A stretch of 64,000 nucleotides of DNA from Exiguobacterium sp. Leaf196 (GTDB taxonomy: Bacteria > Bacillota > Bacilli > Exiguobacteriales > Exiguobacteriaceae): NCBI RefSeq assembly GCF_001423965.1, contig NZ_LMPV01000001.1, positions 75,908-139,907 on the forward strand. The letters are read 5' to 3'. Both the position numbers and the translations under genes were made by a program. Of this stretch, positions 44,436 to 53,967 are shown in pieces; position 1 is the first letter of the stretch; the number at the start of each line of letters is the position of its first letter. The notes beneath the pieces are model-generated. The model saw only the letters and a program-made list of their open reading frames with translations, had not been told where the DNA came from and ran no database searches.

Positions 44436-45902
44436 TTAAGATAAATCATAAATAGAGAGGTGGGCAGTCGCCTCACCAGAGAATCCGATACCTCGACTCG
44501 TTGCTTTTGGGAAAATACGTCCGCTTGCGACGGCTTCTCCATCATTGAGGAAAAGTTCGAACGAGGACCGGTCCACAAACAAACGTAATGTCTGCAAGTC
44601 TTTCGAAAGGACAGTCGATCGTGATGTACCAAATGATTCAGCAGGAACGTCCACACCCGAACGACTCCGGTCAATCGTAAATTGACGCGAAACGACATCA
44701 TATTTAAATAGGGTTTCTTCTGTAGCGTCTTGACGAATTGAGAAGCGGAACGAATCCGACGACAGCTTCAAGTCTGTCATCACGAGTTCGAAAATCTCGG
44801 CTTCCGCAACCGTCACATCTTGCTCGAAAAGAATCGTTTCGTCAAATAAGGTTTCTTTTCGTAGCTGTGTCAGTTCATGGACAGGTCGTTGACGAAGTTG
44901 TCCCTGTTCGATCGTTAATTCACGTGGCAATGTCAAAGCATGTGCCCAGTTATAAATGTCAGAAGGATAACTAATGTCCGGTAAACCCATCCAACCAACA
45001 AGAATCCGTCGACCATCTGCCGCCTCAGTTGTTTGTGGCGCATAGAAGTCGAATCCGAAATCGAGTTCTTGGAAAGGTTCATGTGTGAATGTTAAGTTGG
45101 GTAAAGCTAACAGTTCCCCGATGAAGTAACCGGACTGGAAAATATTTTGATAGTTCGTACCATCTGGCTCAATCCCTTGAGGACTAAAGAGAAAGACGCC
45201 TTTTCCATTAAGCTCGAAATAATCAGGACATTCCCACATATAACCGAATGTCGGGTAGTTCGTCCGTAACTCACCGACAAACGTCCAGTGCTCTGCATCT
45301 TGAGACTGATAAATGACAGTACAACCTGTCAAGTCAGTGCGCTGTGCTCCAAGTATGCAGTACCAGATGCCCGATGCATCTTGAAAGACTTTCGGATCAC
45401 GAAAATGTTCTGTATAGCCTTCAGGAACGGTTGGAATAGCAGGTGGTAAGTGTTTTTCAATCCGTCCATCCGAACGAAGGTGCCCAACGATTTGACTCGT
45501 ATGGCGATTCCACTCTGCGTCCCGTTTGTTACCGGTGTACATGATGTGCACTTGATCATCTTTGATGAAGCCACTACCGGAATAAGCGCCGTGCGAATCA
45601 GGATCGTCATTTGGAATCAAGGCGGCCCCTTCATCGAACCAATGTACGAGGTCTTTTGATGTCATGTGATACCAGTACTTTAGACCATGAACAGGACCGA
45701 GTGGGAACCATTGATAAAATAAATGATAAAGACCGTCGTGGTAGACGAAGCCGTTCGGATCATTCAAAAGTCCGGTTGGAGGTTGGATATGGTAAGAAAA
45801 TCGCCAAGGAGATGTTCTTACTTCTTCCTTCATCGCTTGGTATACGGTCGGATCGACATCCGAGAGGGGACGATATCGTGCTTCACGTGTCCATTGATTC
45901 AT
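44436..45902 (-). CDS. sucrose-6-phosphate hydrolase (GH32)
   Basis: Beta-fructofuranosidase; with a PTS it would split sucrose-6-phosphate to glucose-6-phosphate and fructose. GH32 signatures: LLNDPNG (nucleophile D48), FRDPKV and the acid/base glutamate in MWECPDYF. A C-terminal beta-sandwich follows. 488 aa, cytoplasmic (no signal peptide). Start 45902 after AAGGAG; the frame from 46007 reads through the ribosome site. It resembles SacA/ScrB, but no sucrose PTS, fructokinase or repressor is adjacent. Confidence 0.9.
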   Translation of the reverse strand: MNQWTREARYRPLSDVDPTVYQAMKEEVRTSPWRFSYHIQPPTGLLNDPNGFVYHDGLYHLFYQWFPLGPVHGLKYWYHMTSKDLVHWFDEGAALIPNDDPDSHGAYSGSGFIKDDQVHIMYTGNKRDAEWNRHTSQIVGHLRSDGRIEKHLPPAIPTVPEGYTEHFRDPKVFQDASGIWYCILGAQRTDLTGCTVIYQSQDAEHWTFVGELRTNYPTFGYMWECPDYFELNGKGVFLFSPQGIEPDGTNYQNIFQSGYFIGELLALPNLTFTHEPFQELDFGFDFYAPQTTEAADGRRILVGWMGLPDISYPSDIYNWAHALTLPRELTIEQGQLRQRPVHELTQLRKETLFDETILFEQDVTVAEAEIFELVMTDLKLSSDSFRFSIRQDATEETLFKYDVVSRQFTIDRSRSGVDVPAESFGTSRSTVLSKDLQTLRLFVDRSSFELFLNDGEAVASGRIFPKATSRGIGFSGEATAHLSIYDLS

Positions 45903-45988
45903 GCTGACAGCTCCTTGTTGAAAATTTATACGCTTCTCGTTCACCTTACGGAGGAGAACCGCGCTTGTCAATCTTCCGTTCCAAAAGG

Positions 45989-47572
45989 TCAATGAACGGA
46001 CATACATCCTTTACCATCTTGCTTCGAACGATAGAGCGCTAAATCCGCATGGTGCATGACTTGCTCGAGCGATTCACCTGCTATCTGTTCAGCGAGTCCG
46101 ATGCTCATTCCGATATGGACGGTCTGTTCTTCTAAATGATAAGGCATCGAGACATGGGCAATCCATTGTTCACCTAAGTGTTGTGCTTCTACTACAGACT
46201 GATGTGTTAAGACGATGATGAACTCATCGCCACCAAGACGAGCGACGAAGCCACCAGGTGGAAGTAACTGTTCGAGACGTTGACCGACCTCGATCAGGAG
46301 GAGATCACCAAGTGCGTGCCCATATGTGTCGTTAACTGCTTTAAAACCGTCTAAATCGAGACAAAGGTAGATGGAATGCGTTCCTATAGGTAATTGTTCG
46401 ATGTATTGAGCAAGACCGTTTCGATTCGCAAGACCCGTGAGACTGTCACGTTGCGATAATCGTTCAAACGTCAGTTTTTCTTTTTCGGTATGCAGCAATC
46501 GACGAATCAGTTGCTGTAGGGCATCTGTCAATGTCTCGATTTCTCGGATTCCACGATGGTTCGGAAGTGATTTTGAAGGATCACCTTGCATTTGTTGTGC
46601 GGCATGCGTGATTTTTAAGAGTGGTCGAGTCAGCAGTTTCGCTAACATCCACCCAAGCAGAGCTGTAATGAGAGAGGCAATTAACCCAGCGATAAAAATC
46701 GTTTGGCGTAAAGCGTCGGCATCAGCGAAGGCAATCGATGTCGGTTGACGCACAAGAACCGTCCAACCTAGTCCATCATAGTCTTTGTAACCACGGCTCG
46801 TACTTTGGCCAGAGACGAATTCTTTCTCTTTCCAAAAAGCGGTCGCAGGAGCATTCGAAGTGAGCGTTACACTAGTAGGCAATGTCTTACCACTCCATCC
46901 GTTTGGTCCAAGCAAAATCGTCTTTCGATCTTGACTAACGATGAAGACATCGACTTTTTGGAGAGAAGAGGTAGCGCTCTGGAAACTTTGTTCAATCGCT
47001 TTAGCCCATTCGAAACTGAGGTGTGTCGCGAGGACGCCGGAAAATCGTCCCTTATCATATAAAGGTGTACTTATATCGACAAATTGGAGTGGCTCACCAC
47101 TTGGATTCGGCAATAATTTTGCGAGTAGGACGGCTTCATGAACATCACCGATGAATGGTTGCGATAATGCTTCTTGAAAAACAGGTCGTTCTTTGATCGA
47201 TGTTCCTTCAAGAATCTGGTTCGTTGACGCAATGACTTTACCGTTCGCATCTAAACGACCAATCCAAGAAAAGTCGGGAATCTGTCGTTGTAACTCCTCT
47301 AGTGTCCGACGTGTTTCTACTTTTTGATCTGTTTGTTGAATCGTTGATAAAGAGCCAAGCAACTTCACTTCTGCATAGCGTGACCACATGTAATGATCGA
47401 GCTTGTCGGATAGTTGATGAGCAGTCGTTGACAGATTCATTCCGACTTCCGATTGGAGTCGGCTTGTCGCGTGTTGACTGATGAAGAAGGTCAACAACAG
47501 CGTCATGCTTAAAAATAATAGGGAAATCAATCCCGCTAACAGGATGTCAAAGCGAAGTGAGGGTCTGGACAT
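45989..47572 (-). CDS. diguanylate cyclase with extracellular Cache sensor
   Basis: 527 aa. TM1 (~10-35), a Cache/dCACHE-type extracellular domain (~40-275), TM2 (IFIAGLIASLITALLGWMLA), HAMP-like linker, then a GGDEF domain with intact RLGGDEFIIVL. It should make cyclic-di-GMP in response to an external ligand. The RxxD inhibitory site normally five residues before GGDEF is not seen (PGGFVARLGGDEF). No EAL domain. Start 47572 follows GGAG at 9 nt. It converges on nothing and reads toward the sucrase gene. Confidence 0.88.
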   Translation of the reverse strand: MSRPSLRFDILLAGLISLLFLSMTLLLTFFISQHATSRLQSEVGMNLSTTAHQLSDKLDHYMWSRYAEVKLLGSLSTIQQTDQKVETRRTLEELQRQIPDFSWIGRLDANGKVIASTNQILEGTSIKERPVFQEALSQPFIGDVHEAVLLAKLLPNPSGEPLQFVDISTPLYDKGRFSGVLATHLSFEWAKAIEQSFQSATSSLQKVDVFIVSQDRKTILLGPNGWSGKTLPTSVTLTSNAPATAFWKEKEFVSGQSTSRGYKDYDGLGWTVLVRQPTSIAFADADALRQTIFIAGLIASLITALLGWMLAKLLTRPLLKITHAAQQMQGDPSKSLPNHRGIREIETLTDALQQLIRRLLHTEKEKLTFERLSQRDSLTGLANRNGLAQYIEQLPIGTHSIYLCLDLDGFKAVNDTYGHALGDLLLIEVGQRLEQLLPPGGFVARLGGDEFIIVLTHQSVVEAQHLGEQWIAHVSMPYHLEEQTVHIGMSIGLAEQIAGESLEQVMHHADLALYRSKQDGKGCMSVH

Positions 47573-47598
47573 TGTGTGATACTCCATTCATACGTTTC

Positions 47599-48069
47599 TC
47601 ATTTGTTTTTGTTTGACTCATATACATAGACGTCTACTTGCTGTTTACGGTTCGAGATGCTCGTTCGTACGTAGCGGAATCCATGTTTTTCCCAAAACCG
47701 TCGGGCTTTTACGTTATCAGGTAATACGGCGAGATGAATCTGTGACTCTCGACTTAAGAATTGATTGAAAAAGGCGGACAGTAACCGACTACCCGTTCCG
47801 GTGCCATGATGAGAAGCATCAAGTAAAAATAAACCAATCCACGTTGTACCGTCTTGCGGATGCTTTGAGAGGTAGTCAATCAGTAAGACAGGTTCTCCAT
47901 CGATATACCCGATCAGCGATACAGTATCGGGATTCAAGAATTCCTCCTGTAAGATCGAATCAGAGAGTGGTAGCGCCCGTTCTTCTAGGCATGCATACTC
48001 TGGAACGCTTGCGTACAGTGATTGAACGATCGGAAAATGTTCACGTGTCATTTCTTCAAAAAGAATCAT
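47599..48069 (-). CDS. GNAT-family N-acetyltransferase
   Basis: 156 aa. Core motif LFLLDASHHGTGTGSRLLSAF (Q/RxxGxG/A loop as HHGTGTG, residues ~90-105) and LAVLPDNVKARRFWEKHGF. Substrate unknown. Start 48069 (MILFEEM) follows GGAATGGAG; the longer frame from 48099 has no site. It ends 26 bp before the cyclase start, so the two may form an operon. Confidence 0.82.
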   Translation of the reverse strand: MILFEEMTREHFPIVQSLYASVPEYACLEERALPLSDSILQEEFLNPDTVSLIGYIDGEPVLLIDYLSKHPQDGTTWIGLFLLDASHHGTGTGSRLLSAFFNQFLSRESQIHLAVLPDNVKARRFWEKHGFRYVRTSISNRKQQVDVYVYESNKNK

Positions 48070-48221
48070 CTGAAGACTCCATTCCTTATTTAGTCTCAAA
48101 TTTCTGCGTTAGCGGATTTTTATTTGGAATCAGATTACATATTTGTAAGAAAAGAAACTTTCGCAGGGAATTCACGTACACTATATAGCATAGACAAAAT
48201 ATGAATGAGGAGGAAGAGCAG

Positions 48222-49139
48222 ATGTTAAAGATTGAAAATATCTCAAAGCGTCTCGGAAAAGAGCAAATTCTAAAAGACGTCAGTTTTGAGGTATCCCCAG
48301 GAGAAGTGTTCGGCTTCCTCGGACCAAATGGGGCAGGGAAGACGACAACGATTCGTATCATCACGGGGCTGCTTGAGCAGGATGCTGGGCGAGTCACGGT
48401 CAATGGCTATGATGTCGTAGAAGAGCGTTCGAAGGCATTGACGCAAATCGGAGCAATCGTTGAAAATCCAGCTTTTTATCCTTATTTAACAGGCAAACAA
48501 AACTTGATACATGCAAAAAACCTGATTCCAGGACTCGGACAAGTCGACTATGACGCACTTACTCGTCTCGTTGGTTTAGAAGGAAAGCTTTCGAAGAAAG
48601 TTGGAGAGTATTCACTCGGAATGAAGCAACGTCTTGGAATTGCTCGCGCGTTGTTACATAATCCGCGCGTCTTGATTTTAGATGAACCGACAAATGGTCT
48701 AGATCCGTCCGGGATCGCAGAACTTCGTGAGTATTTACGACAAATGGCGCGTGAGCAGGATATCGCAATTTTGATCTCAAGTCATATGCTGAGTGAAATG
48801 GAACAAATCAGTGATCGATATGCCATCATTGATCAAGGTGTCATCAAGTCGGTCGAATCGGTTCGTAACGAAACCGGAGCAAAGGTGGCACTTCGCGTCA
48901 ATAAGGAAGCGATGACTGACGTACTTGAAGCCCTTCGCATCGCGAACTATCCATCAGAAGTACTTGATGAACAAATCATCATCACAGCACCAGAAAGTGA
49001 GTGTCCGGCGATTGCCCGACTTGTCGTGCCGATTGCTGACTTACATGAATTGACCGTCAAACGCTTGACGCTCGAAGAACAATTCCTGCAAGTAACGAAA
49101 AAAGAGGGGGATTCACATGCTTTCGCTCATACAAAATGA
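48222..49139 (+). CDS. ABC-2 type exporter, ATP-binding protein
   Basis: 305 aa. Walker A GPNGAGKTTT, signature YSLGMKQRLGIARAL, Walker B VLILDEPTNGLDP and switch SSHMLSEM. A C-terminal ~80 residues is the dimer/regulatory extension seen in BcrA-like ATPases, a family that includes bacitracin/lantibiotic resistance exporters; substrate cannot be assigned. ATG 48222 follows GAGGAGG; the frame from 48201 is rejected. The permease starts 23 nt inside its 3' end. Confidence 0.88.
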   Translation: MLKIENISKRLGKEQILKDVSFEVSPGEVFGFLGPNGAGKTTTIRIITGLLEQDAGRVTVNGYDVVEERSKALTQIGAIVENPAFYPYLTGKQNLIHAKNLIPGLGQVDYDALTRLVGLEGKLSKKVGEYSLGMKQRLGIARALLHNPRVLILDEPTNGLDPSGIAELREYLRQMAREQDIAILISSHMLSEMEQISDRYAIIDQGVIKSVESVRNETGAKVALRVNKEAMTDVLEALRIANYPSEVLDEQIIITAPESECPAIARLVVPIADLHELTVKRLTLEEQFLQVTKKEGDSHAFAHTK

Positions 49140-49860
49140 ATGGATGAAATGGTGGACGACTAAAAAAGCGAAAATCGTCTTAGCGCTATATGTCGTCATT
49201 GCGGTTGGTATTATCATTGTGGCGAAGACAAATGATTTTGAGTTCACACGCTATGATTACTATTCCTTAACATTTGTGTTGTTGACCTCCTTATTAGGGA
49301 TCATCACGATCGTCTTCACGGCAGAAGCTATCGGGAATGAAGTACGGTATGATACGATGAAACATCTATTAATGAGTCCATATTCACGAATGACGATTTA
49401 TTTCTCGAAGCTGATCTTCTCGATCTTGATCATGTTATTCCAATTCGTGTTCATTGCTGCGATCGTCTACGCAGGCTCATTTGTGTTTTCAGAGGTAGGA
49501 GATCCGATCCTGTTCCGCGACACGATCGTTGAGGTCGTCAGTCCGATTTTTACGATATTTATGACGTTGTTCTTCTCATTATTATTCCGCTCGGTCGGTA
49601 TGATCATTGGCTTTACCGTATTAGCGCAGTTCTTTACGAGCATTGCGGGAAGTCTATTGATCGGCTTTAAACCAGCGATTGCCAAATGGATCGTATTCAT
49701 GCACTTGGACTGGTCGATGTATTTCAAGGATTCTGTTTCCTATGGTATCAGTGAAGCAATGGGAACATCTTTAACATTCTCCGTCTTGTTCGTAATGGCG
49801 CATATCATCGTCTTATTAGGCGCGTCAATTCTTGTTTTCCAGAGAAAATCCTACACGTAA
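49117..49860 (+). CDS. ABC-2 type exporter, permease protein
   Basis: 247 aa with six hydrophobic segments (IVLALYVVIAVGIIIVA, LTFVLLTSLLGIITIVF, LIFSILIMLFQFVFIAAIVYAG, IFTIFMTLFFSLLFRSVGMIIGF and two more). An N-terminal LIQNEWMKWW is typical of BcrB-like subunits. Pairs with the ATPase whose 3' end it overlaps. RBS AGAGGGGG. Ends at a strong hairpin. Confidence 0.87.
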   Translation: MLSLIQNEWMKWWTTKKAKIVLALYVVIAVGIIIVAKTNDFEFTRYDYYSLTFVLLTSLLGIITIVFTAEAIGNEVRYDTMKHLLMSPYSRMTIYFSKLIFSILIMLFQFVFIAAIVYAGSFVFSEVGDPILFRDTIVEVVSPIFTIFMTLFFSLLFRSVGMIIGFTVLAQFFTSIAGSLLIGFKPAIAKWIVFMHLDWSMYFKDSVSYGISEAMGTSLTFSVLFVMAHIIVLLGASILVFQRKSYT

Positions 49861-49911
49861 AGAAAAGAGTTGCTCACGGACGAATTTGTCTGTGAGCAAC
49901 TCTTTTCTTTG
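49861..49911. terminator. bidirectional terminator after the ABC-2 operon
   Basis: AGAAAAGAGTTGCTCACGGAC pairs, with few mismatches, to GTCTGTGAGCAACTCTTTTCT. It is shared with the convergent yczE-like gene. Confidence 0.92.
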
Positions 49912-49916
49912 AGTAT

Positions 49917-50558
49917 TTAAGAACTAGTTCGTTTAGGCGGACGAGCCGTAATCGGGAACAGTCGCTGAAACCATTCAATCAGCGGACCATTCAATAGTAA
50001 GAAAATAAAAGTTCCGACTCCGATGCCGATCAATTGACGTTCAATCAGTGAAAAGAGACTGGCAATCAAAAAAGGAATGCCGAGACTAATCGTTGCTCCG
50101 ATTGATGTACTTTTAAAGCGGGTGATGAGTGATTTCATCAAGTAATCTGGCGGCATCAACACGAAGCCGATCTGGAGATAAAGTGCAAGTCCAAGTGAAA
50201 TCAACGGCATACCGATTAACATGTACAAGGCGCGCATCCATAGTCCTTGTGGTGTGTAGATCAATTGATGGATTGATAAGAAGAAATCAATTGCGGCGCC
50301 GAACAGTACGACGAGTGCGAAACTGAGGACGATCGTCCACCAACTGAAGCGGCTTCCAAGAGAAAGCGCTGCAATCAAGGCAAGCACATGTAAAACGATG
50401 ATGGCCAGCCCGACAGTTAACGGTGAGATCGCCGCGACAGCTTCGCTTGCGGATGTCCAAGGTGCACTGCCGATCGAGGCGGTCACCATAAAGCTGTTAC
50501 CTAGGGCATTAATTAAAATCGAGAATAAATAAATAGTGATCCGTTTTTGCTGACTCAT
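49917..50558 (-). CDS. YczE/YyaS/YitT-like integral membrane protein
   Basis: 213 aa with five to six membrane segments (YLFSILINALGNSFMVTASIG, LTVGLAIIVLHVLALIAALSLG, WWTIVLSFALVVLFGAAIDFF, MLIGMPLISLGLALYLQIGF and others). The segment GSAPWTSASEAVA and PPDYLMKSLITR recall the YczE group; function unknown. The only plausible start in frame is ATG 50558. The strong AGGAGG (50596-50591) lies 32 nt upstream and is better placed for a 10-codon leader frame whose stop overlaps this ATG. Confidence 0.75.
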   Translation of the reverse strand: MSQQKRITIYLFSILINALGNSFMVTASIGSAPWTSASEAVAAISPLTVGLAIIVLHVLALIAALSLGSRFSWWTIVLSFALVVLFGAAIDFFLSIHQLIYTPQGLWMRALYMLIGMPLISLGLALYLQIGFVLMPPDYLMKSLITRFKSTSIGATISLGIPFLIASLFSLIERQLIGIGVGTFIFLLLNGPLIEWFQRLFPITARPPKRTSS

Positions 50559-50587
50559 TGACGTGCACAGACGGTAGGACTGCGCAT
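50555..50587 (-). CDS. possible 10-codon leader peptide before the yczE-like gene
   Basis: ATG at 50587, three bases after AGGAGG, encodes MRSPTVCARQ and stops at TGA overlapping the ATG of the yczE-like gene (ATGA). The spacing is short for initiation, so this is tentative; it would explain why the strong Shine-Dalgarno is so far from the main start. Confidence 0.3.
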   Translation of the reverse strand: MRSPTVCARQ

Positions 50588-50728
50588 TCACCTCCTGAAA
50601 ATAAATCGTTTCGTTAAGCTATACCCTAATCGTAGCGCTCTTTTCACTTATTTTCATGAAAAGAGCATTGCCTAATACCTCAGTTTCACGACATACTTAG
50701 GACACATTACGAATCAGGGGGAGAACGC

Positions 50729-51292
50729 ATGACTTATTTTGGACAGAAGATCCTGCCTTCCGTTAGAAAATTAGAAGACTTTGAAAAGATGCTGAAGAGT
50801 CCATATGAGTATGGGGTCTTACTCGAAATGCACGTCTCGCGTTTAAAAGCAGTCTATGAGATGGCACATCGATACGATAAAAAAATGTTTTTGCATATGG
50901 ATCTCGTCCAGGGGTTAAAAAATGATGAGTACGCGACGGAATATGTTTGCCAAGAACTGAAACCGTATGGCGTCATTTCGACGAAGGCGAGTGTCATCTT
51001 GAAGGCACGTCAAAAAAAGGTCAAGACGATGCAGCGTATGTTCTTACTCGATTCCAGTTCACTTGAAAAAAGTTATCAACTTATGGAACGCACACAACCT
51101 GATTACATCGAAGTATTACCAGGGTTGATGCCGAAGTATATTCAAGAAGTGAAGGAAAAGACAGGACGTCTCGTATTCGCAGGGGGACTGATTGATACAG
51201 TAGAAGAAGTCGAACAAGCGATTGAAGCAGGTGCCTCAAGCATTACGACATCAAATAAGGATTTATGGCGGCATTTTGAACCACGCTCTTAA
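50729..51292 (+). CDS. glpP: glycerol-uptake operon antiterminator GlpP
   Basis: 187 aa RNA-binding antiterminator that, with glycerol-3-phosphate, lets transcription pass the leader terminators of glpF and glpD. The family's TIM-barrel features are visible: ILPSVRKLEDFEKML, LHMDLVQGL, MFLLDSSSLE, DYIEVLPGLMPKYI and AGGLIDTVEEVEQAIEAGASSITTSN (key: AGGLID). RBS GGGGGAG. First of four consecutive glp genes, each downstream unit with its own leader terminator. Confidence 0.94.
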   Translation: MTYFGQKILPSVRKLEDFEKMLKSPYEYGVLLEMHVSRLKAVYEMAHRYDKKMFLHMDLVQGLKNDEYATEYVCQELKPYGVISTKASVILKARQKKVKTMQRMFLLDSSSLEKSYQLMERTQPDYIEVLPGLMPKYIQEVKEKTGRLVFAGGLIDTVEEVEQAIEAGASSITTSNKDLWRHFEPRS

Positions 51293-51322
51293 TCGGATTG
51301 TGAGAAAAATCATTTGGAACGT

Positions 51323-51351
51323 TTGACAGCGTTTTCACCGATTGTTATAGT
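51323..51351 (+). promoter_or_regulatory. glpF promoter with overlapping cre site
   Basis: TTGACA (51323-51328), a 17-nt spacer and TATAGT (51346-51351). The sequence TTGACAGCGTTTTCA (51323-51337) matches cre (WTGNAANCGNWNNCW) at all but one position and covers the -35, which would let CcpA block initiation. Confidence 0.8.
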
Positions 51352-51374
51352 GATATCAAGTTGATACAAAGTGA

Positions 51375-51449
51375 CGGAGAAAAGGGAGATTCACGTGTGA
51401 GTTCTACTTGAAGAAAATTCAAGTATGAGCTGACGTGGATCTCCTTTTT
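51375..51449 (+). terminator. GlpP-responsive leader terminator of glpFK
   Basis: GGAGATTCACGT (51385-51396) pairs over 12 bp with ACGTGGATCTCC (51433-51444), then T5. An inner ACTTGAA/TTCAAGT stem fills the loop. The hairpin lies in the leader between promoter and glpF. The motif at 51375-51389 also occurs before glpD. Confidence 0.85.
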
Positions 51450-51488
51450 ATGTTGCTTTTTTCACATAATAAAAAAGGAGGAACACTT

Positions 51489-52313
51489 ATGTCACCTTTA
51501 TTAGCAGAATTTTTAGGTACAGCCTTGCTAGTCGCGCTTGGAAATGGTGTTGGCGCAGGCGTTAGCTTAACGAAATCGTTCGCGAAGGACGCAGGATGGA
51601 TCGTCATCACGTTTGCATGGGGATTTGCCGTAGCGATTGCCGCGTATGCCGTTGGTCAATTCAGTGGGGCACACCTTAATCCAGCAGTGACGCTTGGTTT
51701 AGCATTTGACGGCTCATTTGCATGGGCGGATGTACCAGGCTATATCGTCGCTCAAATCGCCGGCGGGATATTAGGTGCAATTCTTGTTTTCGTGCACTAC
51801 TTACCACATTGGGCGGAAACGAAGGATCCAGCAACGAAGCTTGGCGTCTTTGCAACGTCTCCAGCGATTCCATACACATTTGCTAATCTAATGAGTGAAA
51901 TGATTGCGACGTTCTTACTTGTTATCGGGTTGTTATCAATCGGAGCGAATAAGTTCTCGGATGGTCTGAATCCTCTAATTGTCGGCTTCTTGATCGTCAG
52001 CCTCGGTATGTCATTCGGAGGTACGACAGGATATGCGATGAACCCGGCGCGGGACCTTGGTCCTCGTATTGCCCATTTCATCCTACCGATTCATGGAAAA
52101 GGATCATCGAATTGGGGGTACTCTTGGATTCCGGTTCTTGGACCAGTTCTTGGTGGAAGTCTTGGCGGATTGTTTTATCGTTCGGTCTTCACAGGAAAAG
52201 ATACACCGGCTTTTTGGATTGTAGGACTTGTGACAATCATCATATTAGGCTTATGCTATAGATTCGGTGTTCGTCCGAACAAAACAACGTCAGTGAAGTC
52301 AAAGTCAGCTTAA
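51489..52313 (+). CDS. glpF: glycerol uptake facilitator GlpF (aquaglyceroporin)
   Basis: MIP-family channel for glycerol, 274 aa, six membrane helices. Both pore half-helix motifs are present: GAHLNPAVT (residues ~60-68) and GYAMNPARDLGPR (~180-192). ATG 51489 follows AAAAAAGGAGGAAC; the longer frame from 51435 starts inside the leader terminator. glpK follows after 30 nt. Expected control: CcpA at the promoter and GlpP at the leader. Confidence 0.95.
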   Translation: MSPLLAEFLGTALLVALGNGVGAGVSLTKSFAKDAGWIVITFAWGFAVAIAAYAVGQFSGAHLNPAVTLGLAFDGSFAWADVPGYIVAQIAGGILGAILVFVHYLPHWAETKDPATKLGVFATSPAIPYTFANLMSEMIATFLLVIGLLSIGANKFSDGLNPLIVGFLIVSLGMSFGGTTGYAMNPARDLGPRIAHFILPIHGKGSSNWGYSWIPVLGPVLGGSLGGLFYRSVFTGKDTPAFWIVGLVTIIILGLCYRFGVRPNKTTSVKSKSA

Positions 52314-52322
52314 CTTATTTAG

Positions 52323-53852
<1,530 letters not shown>

Positions 53853-53874
53853 AAGGTCAAGTTAATAAACCGGT

Positions 53875-53951
53875 CGGAGAATATGGAGAGACCACAGCAA
53901 CAGTTGACATAGTCAGCGTGTTTGTTGTGGTCTCTTTTTTTTCGAACCTAA
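53875..53951 (+). terminator. GlpP-responsive leader terminator of glpD
   Basis: AGAGACCA..CAACA (53887-53902) pairs with TGTTGTGGTCTCT (53933-53945), then a T tract, in the 133-nt gap between glpK and glpD. The motif CGGAGAATATGGAGA (53875-53889), shared with the glpF leader, overlaps the 5' arm, as expected for an antiterminator site. Confidence 0.85.
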
Positions 53952-53967
53952 ACAGGAGGAACTATTC

